From the NCBI GenBank assembly GCA_916613615.1, contig OU744730.1, positions 2,480,001 to 2,544,000 of the forward strand: 64,000 nt of DNA, written 5' to 3'. Below are positions 33,891-44,710 of the stretch, one piece after another. Each line of letters opens with the position of its first letter. Positions within the stretch are counted from its first letter, which is position 1. The notes beneath the pieces were generated by a model. The model was not told the origin of the DNA. It did not search any database and saw only the letters and a program-made list of their open reading frames with translations. The DNA is from Steromphala cineraria (lineage: Eukaryota > Mollusca > Gastropoda > Trochida > Trochidae). The translations under genes were made by a program, and so were the position numbers.

Positions 33891-34464
33891 GGTCATTTTC
33901 TGATTAAAAGTTTTTATGGGGGACATCACAGTGCATCACATGCACATATTATTGTTCTTAAAAAGTTGAAATATATGTTATAATATTCAAGCTTACAACA
34001 ATTCAAGTTTTTTTTAGGTAAGCCAGAAAGCCATAAAAAAAAATCCTAGGGTAAGGATAAAACTTCTGGTCTGAATTTTTGAACCCGTAGAAACCCTAAT
34101 GCCAACTCTTACTCAATGTTCTCTGTAAAATTGATAAATCATGATACAATAATTCAAGAAAGATTAAATTGTGTCTTCTCATGTAAACATTTGTTCACTC
34201 TAAGTCTTACAGTCTGTTACTTTTTCAGAACTTGTTGGGTCAACTACAACTTGTTTTTATCTTATTTGCTAGAATGAGAAGCCCTAGAAAGCTGAAAGTG
34301 TGAATCCTCCTTACTAGACTTAGTAGACTAAGTGCTTGGCCCCAATCCTCATAAAGCAAGGGCTTATGTCCTCAAAATACCTCCATGTTTACCTTAATCC
34401 ATTAAAAGCTTTTCATGCCAATTTATTAGCTCACCTTTACAAAGTAAATGTGAGCTTATGTCAT

Positions 34465-34506
34465 GGCGCTTCGTCCGTCCGTCCGTCCGTCCGTCCGTCC
34501 GTCCGT
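34465..34506 (+). repeat. CCGT tetranucleotide microsatellite, left arm
   Basis: About nine GTCC units next to the 156-bp tandem repeats. The equivalent GGAC stretch in the right arm is at about 41,725-41,775. A CCGT/ACGG microsatellite beside tandem cores is the pearl-element layout. Confidence 0.85.
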
Positions 34507-34509
34507 AAA

Positions 34510-35285
34510 CTTTCAGGAAAAAGACTACTCCTCCTAAACGAATCCAGATATCATTCTGAAATTGTAGTATGTTATACCCATGGTGATTCCTCACAGAAAG
34601 GTAGACGTTTCAGTTTTGAGAATCCAAGATGGCCGCCATAGCAGCCATATTGATTTTTCAATTAGATTTCACGAAAAAGACTACTCCTCCTAAACGAATG
34701 CAGATATCATTCTGAAATTGTAGTATGTTATACCCATGGTGATTCCTCACAAAAAGGTAGACGTTTCAGTTTTGAGAATCCAAGATGGCCGCAATGGCAG
34801 CCATATTGAATTTTCAATTAGATTTCAGGAAAAAGACTACTCCTCCTAAACGAATCCAGATATCATTCTGAAATTGTAGTGTGTTATACCCATGGTGATT
34901 CCTCACAGAAAGGTAGACGTTTCAGTTTTGAGAATCCAAGATGGCCGCTATGGCAGCCATATTGAATTTTCAATTAGATTTCAGGAAAAAGACTACTCCT
35001 CCTAATCGAATCCAGATATCATTCTGAAATTGTAGTATGTTATACCCATGGTGATTCCTCACAGAAAGGTAGACGTTTCAGTTTTGAGAATCAAAGATGG
35101 CCGCCATGGCAGCCCTATTGAATTTTCAATGAGATTTCATGAAAATGACTACTTCTCCTAAACCAATCTAGATATCATTTTCATATTGTAGTATGTTATA
35201 CCTATAGTGATTCCTCCCACAAAGGTAGACGTTTCAGTTTTGAGAATCAAAGATGGCCGCGATAGCATCCATATTGACTTTTCAG
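34510..35285 (+). repeat. 156-bp tandem repeat, five copies, left palindrome arm
   Basis: Repeats of AAGACTACTCCTCCTAA start at about 34,521, 34,677, 34,833 and 34,989, with a diverged fifth near 35,144, giving a 156-bp period. Each unit carries CCAAGATGGCCGC and GGTAGACGTTTCAG. Confidence 0.9.
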
Positions 35286-38130
35286 CTGCAAATGACGCAT
35301 CATTATTACTAAATTTTAAGCTTTCATCAAGTGATCACTCGCACTATATAAATTCTCTAATTTGAACTTACTAATCATAATATTATCTTGAATATGGAAT
35401 ATTTAAGATTGTCATGCAAGTTTTTCTATATTTTTAAGTGTTTCTAAAACATTAAGATGGAAGACAAACATAATTAATTAATTTGTTTAAAATATTTATG
35501 GCAACTAGCTGCAAAAACCCAATGACATTAAACATCATGTTAGATTTTGAACAATGGTATCTCCCTTATATTCCTTTAAATACCACACATAAGGGGTCAA
35601 CCAGAGTTCAGATACTTCTGTTGAGTCCATTATGCTCATCCCAATACAGGCTGCTAGCATCATAGTGTCAGCTGCTAGTCTGTTGCATAATCAACCTGAC
35701 CCAATTGATATGGTAGAGCATTATGCTATATTGCCATGTGTATGCAATAAGAGTTATGGAAATTAGACTTGTATTCTCATGACAGTGATATGTTCTTTCT
35801 AAGAATAACAACTTACACAAAACTTGTCAACAATAAGCTTTGTGTTTAGCAATCTACATGATAAGTTGATGTGGAAAGAGTTATTTTGCATCAGGTTCCA
35901 GTTCCTGTGTTTTACTCATATTTGTGCCATTTCTATATCTAACAGAAGTTCTTCTTGACACAAAATCAATTTAGGACATAAGCTAACTATATTTTGTGAA
36001 ATTATATATATTTTTCACAACAATTCATGTTTTCTCCCGTCAAGTCTTTTAATACCACACATAAGGGCTTAGCCAGAGTTCAGGTTTACATGCTCAGCAC
36101 ACTAGGATGCTTCTCCAAATATATGTACACAAAGCCAAATACACAAATTGCTACACTCTCCTTAAGGATCTGGGGCTAGCAGCCCTGCCTGCTTGTATAT
36201 TGCATAGTAATCCTGACCTAATTGGTAAATAGAACATAATGGACTTTATGGAAAGTATATAATTTGTCTTTATGAAAAGTATACTTGTATTCTATTAACA
36301 GTAATACTTTTTACAAAAAACAATTTGAACAAGTCAAGAATCAGCTTTTGTGTACAACAATCTGCATGATGAGTTAATATTAACAAGTCAAGAATCTGCT
36401 TTTATGTTCAGTAATCTACATGATAAGTAAATAATAGAGGTATTTTGTATCAGGTTCCAGTTCCAATACCATGTGTTTTATAAATACCTGTAAAAATAAA
36501 TGATAATTGTATCATGCTGAAGGGGTTCTGGGAACAACATGTCATCATAGAAGTCATTATTTTTCAATTAGATTTCAGGCCAAGTACTACTCCTACTAAA
36601 TCAATTAAGATATCATTCTGAAAAGGGAGTATTTTTTTATATAGTGATTCCTGACAAAGACGCATTTATTTTATTATCAAGAATCCAAGATGGTCAATAT
36701 GTCAATTATATTGAATTTTCAATTAGATTTCATGAAATTCATTGAAACGAATACATTTCCTGATCAATCAAATCAATGTCATTATATTTGTATTGATACG
36801 CTTGTTGTAATATTTATCAACACTATAAATACAGTTACAAAAAGATGTATGAATCATCTTTATCTGCGAACAGCCTGAAGCATGACTGTTTTAATAAATC
36901 CTTTCCGTTTTACATAATTCCTGACACTTCATATATGGCAAATAACATAGCCAGTGAGGGATAAATATACATTTTATAATCATCTATATCTGATTACGGT
37001 CTGAACAATGATTATCTAGATAATTATAATGATCATTCAATTCAAACAAATCCTTTTCAAAAGCATTTAAAATTATTAAATTTGTTCACTCCAAACACTA
37101 ACTGGAAGGTTTTTTAGTCCTTTGTTCCTATGCAATTATTTTATTCCAAATTGAAAATTTTGGTTAATGAATAACAAATTATCTTTTATTTTGTTTGTCA
37201 TGCTAATAAAAGATATCATTTAATATTCATCTTCAAAACTAATTGAACAGCTGTCTGAACAATTCTTTTTTTGCAAAGTCTTTCTCACCAATTCTCTCTG
37301 TTAGTTAAGATACTTCAATAAACATATTACTGAGTTGACCTCCAGATTATTTCCATTGCAAACCTCTCTTCTACCCCCACCCCTTCTATCCCCCTTTCCC
37401 TCCTCCCCTTTTTTCTCCTGTCCTTCCATTGCAAACCTCTCTTCTATCCCACATTCCTTCTATCCCCTCCCCCCCCCTTTCCCCATCTATCCTTCCAGCC
37501 CCTCTCCTGCAACTCTCCTCTAAAGAGTATCTGTATTGCATATTGAAATGAGGGGAGGACACTCACTATATGGAATAACAGTAACTTACACAAGAGGATA
37601 AGTTACATAAGCTACATGCAGGTGCAAGAGTTCATCACAGGTCATCATATCTAGTAATTAGCATAAACCCCCATGTTGCTAGCCTATTCTGACCAATCAG
37701 ATTGCACTAACATATGTCAAGATTTAAGATATTCAGAAATCTTCAGTTAGAATTACATGAGACATTGACCTGGACAGTTTACTTTGGCAATTGGACCTAT
37801 CACTAGCTGAATTTGTGATTTGTGTCAGAGGGATATATTCCAAAAGTATATGTGCATCATCTTTTTAGTTCTTTGGAAGTTGAGAGTGTGACTAAATGAA
37901 TACTCCTAAACCAATCAAGATATCATAATGAAATTAATACAGATGCCCACATAAAAGTTGCATTTTGAAGATTAAAAAGTCCAAGATGGTCACCAATTTA
38001 GCCATAGATATACAAAAAAGTTATACAAAAACCTACTGCTTGTTAACAAATCATGATTATATCATTCTTGTTTTAATGTTTGTTCAAGCTCTAGTGGTTT
38101 CCAACAGAAGAATAGCATTTTAAAAGATAA

Positions 38131-38244
38131 ATAAAAGTACCGAGGGTACAGAAGCTCACCTTAAAATGAATGATGTGGTAATATGGTTTAATTGTGTAAC
38201 CATCTTTTATATGATAATTGATTATGGCTGCCATCATGATTTTT
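38131..38244 (+). repeat. Palindrome spacer S, copied inverted outside the right arm
   Basis: These 114 bp, beginning ATAAAAGTACCGAGGGTACA, are the exact reverse complement of 41,828-41,941, immediately outside the right arm. The left arm has no such copy at its outer edge. Confidence 0.85.
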
Positions 38245-38906
38245 TTATCTTTTAAAATGCTATTCTTCTGTTGGAAACCACTAGAGTTTGAACAAACATT
38301 AATACAAAAATGATATAATCATGATTTGTTAACAAGCAGTAGGTTTTTGTATAACTTTTTTGTATATCTATGGCTGAATTGGTGACCATCTTGGACTTTT
38401 TAATCTTCAAAATGCTACTTTTATGTGGGCATCTGTATTAATTTCATTACGATATCTTGATTGGTTTAGGAGTATTCATTTAGTCACACTCTTGACTTCC
38501 AAAGAACTAAAAAGATGATGCACATAAACATTTGGAATATATCCCTCTGACACAAATCACAAATTCAGCTAGTGATAAGTCCAATTGCCAAAGTAAACTG
38601 TCCAGGTCAATGTCTCATGTAATTCTAACTGAAGATTTCTGAATATCTTAAATCTTGACATATGTTAGTGCAATCTGATTGGTCAGAATAGGCTAGCAAC
38701 ATGGGGGTTTATGCTAATTACTAGATATGATGACCTGTGATGAACTCTTGCACCTGCATGTAGCTTATGTAACTTATCCTCTTATGTAAGTTACTGTTAT
38801 TCCATATAGTGAGTGTCCTCCCCTCATTTCAATATGCAATACAGATACCCTTTAGAGGAGAGTTGCAGGAGAGGGGCTGGAAGGATAGGAGGGGAAAGGG
38901 GGTGGT

Positions 38907-38908
<2 letters not shown>

Positions 38909-38956
<48 letters not shown>
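38909..38956 (+). repeat. Poly-G tract, 48 G
   Basis: An uninterrupted run of 48 G in the right arm. The corresponding left-arm site (37,440-37,490) has a C-rich but interrupted tract, so length changed after the arms formed or was mis-assembled. Glycine-rich or proline-rich open frames over it are artefacts. Confidence 0.9.
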
Positions 38957-38957
<1 letters not shown>

Positions 38958-41099
38958 TAGAAGGGGTGGGGGTAAAAGAGAGGTTTGCAATGGAAATAAT
39001 CTGGAGGTCAACTCGGTAATATGTTTATTGAAGTATCTTTACTAACAGAGAGAATTGGTGAGAAAGACTTTGTAAAAAAAGAATTGTTCAGACAGCTGTT
39101 CAATGAATGCTGTTTTGAAGATGAATATTATATCTTTTATTAGCATGACAAACAAAATAAAAGATAATTAGTTATTCATTAACCAAAATTTTCAATTTGG
39201 AATAAATTAATTGCATGGGAACAAAGGAGTAAAAAACCTTCCAGTTAGTGTTGGGAGTGAACAAATTTAATCATTTTAAATGCTTTTGAAAAGGATTTGT
39301 TTGAATTGAATGATCATTATAATTATTTTGATAATCATTGTTCAGACCGTAATCAGATAAAGATGATTAAAATTTTTTTTATTTATCCCTCACTGGCTAT
39401 GTTATTTGCCATATATGAAGTGTCAGGAATTATGTAACCCACTGATGGAGTGAACAACTTTTATCATTTTATGTTTTATTAAAAAGGATTTATTAAAACA
39501 GTCATGCTTCAGGCTGTTCGCAGATAAAGATGATTCATACATCTTTTTGTAACTGTATTTATAGTGTTGATAAATATTACAACAAGCGTATCAATACCAA
39601 TATAATGACATTGATTTGATTGATCAGGAAATGTATTCTTTTCAATGAATTTCATGAAATCTAATTGAAAATTCAATATATTTGACATATTGACCATCTT
39701 GGATTCTTGATAATAAAATAAATGCGTCTTTGTCAGGAATCACTATATAAAAAAATACTCCCTTTTCAGAATGATATCTTAATTGATTTAGTAGGAGTAG
39801 TACTTGGCCTGAAATCTAATTGAAAAATAATGACTTCTATGATGACATGTTGTTCCCAGAACCCCTTCAGCATGATACAATTATCATTTAGTTTTACAGG
39901 TATTTATAAAATACATGGTATTGGAACTGGAACCTGATACAAAATACCTCTATTATTAACTTATCATGTAGATTACTGTACATAAAAGCAGATTCTTGAC
40001 TTGTTAATATTAACTCATCGTGCAGATTGTTGTACACAAAAGCTGATTCTTGACTTGTTTAAATTGTTATTTGTAAAAAGTATTACTATTATTAGAATAC
40101 AAGTATACTTTTCAAAAAGACAATTTATATACTTTTCATAAAGTCCATTATGTTCTATTTATCAATTAGGTCAGGATTACTATGCAATATACAAGCAGGC
40201 AGGGCTGCTAGCCCCAGATCCTTAAGGAGAGTGTAGCAATTTGTGTATTTGGCTTTGTGTACGTATATTTGGAGAAGCACCCTAGTGTGCTGAGCATGTA
40301 AACCTGAACTCTGGCTAAGCCCTTATGTGTGGTATTAAAAGACTTGAACATGAGAACATGAATTGTTGTGAACAATAAATATAATTTCACAAAATATAGT
40401 TAGCTTATGTCCTAAATTGATTTTGTGTCAAGAAGAACTTCTGTTAGATATAGAAATGGTACAAATATGAGTAAAACACAGGAAGTGGAACCTGATGCAA
40501 AATAACTCTTTCCACATCAACTTATCATGTAGATTGCTAAACACAAAACAAGTGACAAGTTTTGTGTAAGTTGTTTTTCTTAGAAAGAACATATCACTGT
40601 CATGATAATACAAGTGTAATTTCCATAACTCTTATTGCATACACATGGCCATATAGCATAATGCTCTACCATATCAATTGGGTCAGGTTGATTATGCAAC
40701 AGACTAGCAGCTGACACTGTGTATTGTATTGTATTGGGATGTGTATTAGACACCATAGTGGACTCAACAGAAATATCTGAACTCTGGTTGACCCCTTATG
40801 TGTGGTATTTAAAGGAATATAAGGGAGATACCATTGTTCAAAATCTAACATGATGTTTAATGTCATTGGGTTTTTGCAGCTAGTTGCCATAAATATTTTA
40901 AACAAATTAATTAATTATGTTTGTCTTTCATCTTAATGTTTTAGAAACACTTACAAATATAGAACAACTTGCATGACAATCTTAAATATTCCATATTCAA
41001 GATAATATCATGATCAGTAAGTTCAAATTAGAGAATGTATATAGTGCGAGTGATCACTTGATGAAAGCTTAAAATTTAGTAATAATGATGTGTCTTCTG

Positions 41100-41724
41100 C
41101 AGCTGAAAAGTCAATATGGATGCTATCACAGCCATCTTGGATTCTCAAAACTGAAACGTCTACCTTTGTGGGTGGAATCACCATGGGTATAACATACTAC
41201 AATATGAAAATGATATCTAGATTGGTTTAGGAGAAGTAGTCATTTTCATGAAATCTCATTGAAAATTCAATATGGCTGCTATCGCAGCCATCTTGGATTC
41301 TCAAAACTGAAACGTCTACCTTTCTGTGAGGAATCAACATAGTTATAACATACTACAATTTCAGAATGATATCTAGATTGGTTTAGAAAGAGTAGTCTTT
41401 TCATGAAATCTAATTGAAAATTCAATATGGCGGCCATAGTGGCCATCTTGGATTCTCAAAACTGAAACGTCTACCTTTCTGTGAGGAATCACCATGGGTA
41501 TAACATACTACAATTTCAGAATGATATCTGCATTCGTTTAGGAGGAGTAGTCTTTTTCGTGAAATCTAATTGAAAATTCAATATGGCTGCCATGGCGGCC
41601 ATCTTGGATTCTCAAAACTGAAACGTCTACCTTTCTGTGAGGAATCACCATGGGTATAACATACTACAATTTCAGAATGATATCTGGATTCGTTTAGGAG
41701 GAGTAGTCTTTTTCCTAAAAGTTT
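41100..41724 (-). repeat. 156-bp tandem repeat, four copies, right palindrome arm
   Basis: Inverted counterpart of 34.5-35.3 kb. AACTGAAACGTCTACCTT occurs near 41,149, 41,305, 41,459 and 41,618, one copy fewer than in the left arm. Confidence 0.85.
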
Positions 41725-41827
41725 ACGGACGGACGGACGGACGGACGGACAGACGGACGGACTGACAGACGGACGACTGACGAAGCGCCATGACATAAGC
41801 TCACATTTACTTTGTAAAGGTGAGCTA

Positions 41828-41941
41828 AAAAATCATGATGGCAGCCATAATCAATTATCATATAAAAGATGGTTACACAATTAAACCATATTACCACATC
41901 ATTCATTTTAAGGTGAGCTTCTGTACCCTCGGTACTTTTAT
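41828..41941 (-). repeat. Inverted copy of spacer S
   Basis: Exact reverse complement of 38,131-38,244, directly abutting the right palindrome arm. Confidence 0.85.
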
Positions 41942-42239
41942 TGAGTTGTCTGATTACACCTCCAAACAGATTTTGTGCAACTTGTTCAAATATTGTGTGT
42001 GCATTAGATTTTTTGTTTGTAAATTACATACACAATGCTATCATGTTGTTATAGTGCATTATAAATATCCAATATATTTGAAAAAATATGATGCGAGTAT
42101 CATGTGGCATTCTTATCTCCTCTTATAGAAGCAAATGAGGTTTAAAAAGGTTAAATAATATGATGTCACAACTCTACCGCAAAGCTTTACAGGAGACATG
42201 TTTTCACCTCCGTCCATGGTTCTGAAATATTCTCAAACC

Positions 42240-42475
42240 TTTGTATGCAGTTAGATCTTGTGGTGGAGTGGTGCCTTTTGTTACTTTAATTTATCTTAAT
42301 TTAATTCCTGGTTTCCATGGAAACAATTTGAATAAATTGTGTATTAGGGGTAGGGATCTTTTCCGACCTTTACAGCAAAATCTATTCATTAGTGTTTTAA
42401 GACATATCAGTATTGGTATGTCGTTAGACCTAGTGGTGGAGTGGGGCCTTTTGTTACTTTGGATATTCTAACATT
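42240..42475 (+). repeat. Diverged copies of the 169-bp repeat
   Basis: Two copies containing GTGGTGGAGTGGTGCCTTTT and TTTCCATGGAAACAATTTG, in the same orientation as the 33-kb array on the other side of the palindrome. Confidence 0.7.
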
Positions 42476-43366
42476 CATATTTTCTCTCATTTCTATTAAT
42501 ATGATTTTAAATAATTCACTATTATTTTATGAGACTAATATGTTGTTTAACGTATGGAAAGAGTATATTGCCTTTTTCTACTAACAGTCTTTGGTCATTT
42601 TTGATTATTATTCTTGCTTTGATTAACTTTTGCATAACTATGCAAATAATGCTCACATTTAGGTTTAAAGATTGTTGAGGGACATGACATAAATAAGTCT
42701 GAATTTTGCAGACTCAGTAACTAAGGAATCACTTCGGGTTATAAAATCATGTAAAAAGATTTTCTCATGATAATGACAGGCCTTCACATATACAATGTTG
42801 ATCCTTTTGTTTCAGTTTGAGGAGTGAAGCAGCCGGAGTGTGTTCAGACAGTGATGAGAGGGTGTGATGAGAGGCAGTGACAACAGGGAACAGCCTACCC
42901 TGGTATCTACAATATACATATGGTAGTTATTGGTATGAAACTGTACACTCAAAGTTTCTTGCTTGTACAATTTCAGCTTAGTACACATCCTGTCTCAGGG
43001 TAGGAACGTTACGCTAACTCCACTAATCTGTACCCTTGGCTCAGAGGCTAGATTCGCTCGCGCGGCCCGAATTGGGATATAGCCAATCAAATTATTTTCT
43101 CAGAGCGGCGACCTTCTTGATAAAATTTCAACGAGAAAATTATTTGTCTAATGTATCATCTGAGATGACAATAATTTTGGTGTCACACCAATGTCCCATA
43201 CTATAGGCCTAAGGAAACAAATCTAAATTATATATTCCCCATTGGATAAAGAACATTACGAAATGTTGATAATGAGCTTTTGTTGTGTTTTACTGCTTAT
43301 GCTTTCTGTGATTTACGAACATGTGGCGATTTTGACCGGAAGTTTTCCCTGACATTGACTGCTTTT
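42476..43366. other. Non-coding stretch; possible UTR exon
   Basis: A good plus-strand acceptor (CCTTTTGTTTCAG) precedes 42,816, but all three frames close within about 20 codons, so at most this is an untranslated or terminal exon. Nothing else is recognised. Confidence 0.25.
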
Positions 43367-44710
43367 TAGCTCATCAGGACTGAAAGTCCAGATGGGCTTA
43401 AGGCATGGCCCGTCGTCCGGCGTCCGTCCGTCCGTAAACTTTTGACACTTTCGACTTCTCCTCATGAACCATACACATTAGAGAGCTGAAATTTTTTGTA
43501 CAGGTACCTTAGCATATGGAGATTCTAATCACAGGGGTCACAACTTTAAAAACCTATTTTCATCTTCTTCTCCAGTTCCAGAAGGACTAGAGAGTTAAAA
43601 ATGATATGTGCAGACTCCTTGGCCAATGGGGATTCTAATTTGTAACTTTGGTGACCGTGTGACCCTAAATAGGGTCACAGGGGTCACAACCTTAAAAACC
43701 AATTCTCATCTTCTTCTCCAGTTCCAAAAGGAGTAGAGAGTTAATATTGATATGTGCAGACTCCTTGGACAATGGTGATTCTAATTTGTAACTTTATTGA
43801 CCCTGTGACCCCAAATAGGGTCACAGGGGTCACAACTTTAAAAACCTATTTTCATTTTCTTCTCCAGTTCCAGAAGGACTAGAGAGTTAAAAATGATATG
43901 TGCAGACTCCTTGGCCAATGGGGATTCTAATTTGTAGATTTCGTGACCCCATGACCCCAAAAAGGGTCACAGGGGTCACAACCTTAAAAACCAATTCTCA
44001 TCTTCTTCTCCAGTTCCAAAAGGAGTAGAGAGTTAATATTGATATGTGCAGACTCCTTGGAAAATGGTGATTCTAATTTGTAACTTTGTTGACCCTGTGA
44101 CCCCAAATAGGGTCACAGGGGTCACAACCTTAAAAACTATTTTCATCTTCTTCTCAAGTTCCAAAAGGTCTAGAGAGCTGAAATTATATGTGTAGACTCC
44201 TTGGCCAATGGGGATTCTAAATTGTAGATTTCGTGACCCCATGACCCCAAATAGGGTCACAGGGGTCACAACCTTAAAAACTTATTTTCATCATCATCTT
44301 TAGCTCCAAAAGGTCTGGAGAGCTGAAAGACTGCATGTAGACTCCTTGGCCAATTGGGATTCTAAACTGTAGGTTTCGTGACCCCATGACCCCAAATAGG
44401 GTCACAGGGGTCACAATCTTAAAAACGTATTTTTCTCCATTAGATGACAGTCGATGGCAAATTTATTTCTCCTTGGATATTTTAGTTTGGACTTCTTTCA
44501 CTGTCTGATATTGGCGATGCAGAAAGTGTTGAATAATAATAAATCATTTGGGTAAGGAAATTTATTACGAAATCGTAACATTTGTTTTGGTAAAAAAAAA
44601 TTATAGGTTTTCTTGCAATAGGTAACATCAGTTTCATTTTTAGCTCATCTGGCCTGTATAAAGCAAACTTGATATGATGCCTGATGAGCTACAGAGCCAA
44701 TGGCTCTATT
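43367..44710 (+). mobile_element. Pearl-like element: CCGT microsatellite plus 146-bp tandem cores
   Basis: It starts TAGCTCATCAGG, then GATGGGCTTAAGGCATGG, a short CGTC/CCGT microsatellite (43,410-43,435) and about six direct repeats of 144-146 bp (ACAGGGGTCA starts at 43,531, 43,677, 43,823, 43,969, 44,115, 44,259 and 44,404). A TAGCTCATC / GATGAGCTA pair (44,641-44,691) and the hairpin AGAGCCAATGGCTCT (44,693-44,707) mark the far end. No protein is encoded. The layout fits the non-autonomous pearl elements of bivalves. Confidence 0.65.

Larger units (their letters stand above)
34427..41827. repeat. Giant diverged palindrome (arms ~3.7 and ~3.6 kb)
   Basis: The left arm 34,427-38,130 reads as the reverse complement of the right arm 38,245-41,827, starting TAGCTCACCTTTACAAAG on both outer edges. 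Intermediate anchors agree: TGACCTCCAGATTATTTCCA at about 37,335 with its complement near 38,995, and CCAACAGAAG at 38,101 with 38,265-38,274. The arms differ by scattered substitutions, by copy number of a 156-bp repeat (five against four) and by a poly-G tract, so they have diverged. The spacer is 114 bp. No gene is visible in the arms. Confidence 0.9.

Noticed and set aside
34336..34641. Frame with Arg-Pro-Ser-Val repeats
   Set aside because: It is a translation of the CCGT microsatellite and the adjoining tandem unit.
38809..39045. Overlapping glycine-rich and proline-rich open frames
   Set aside because: They exist only because the 48-base poly-G run is open in every frame; no protein features outside the run.
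34427..41827. Palindrome as an assembly hairpin artefact
   Set aside because: Arms differ by many substitutions, by tandem copy number and by a poly-G tract. An artefactual fold-back would be nearly identical. Not fully excluded without reads.
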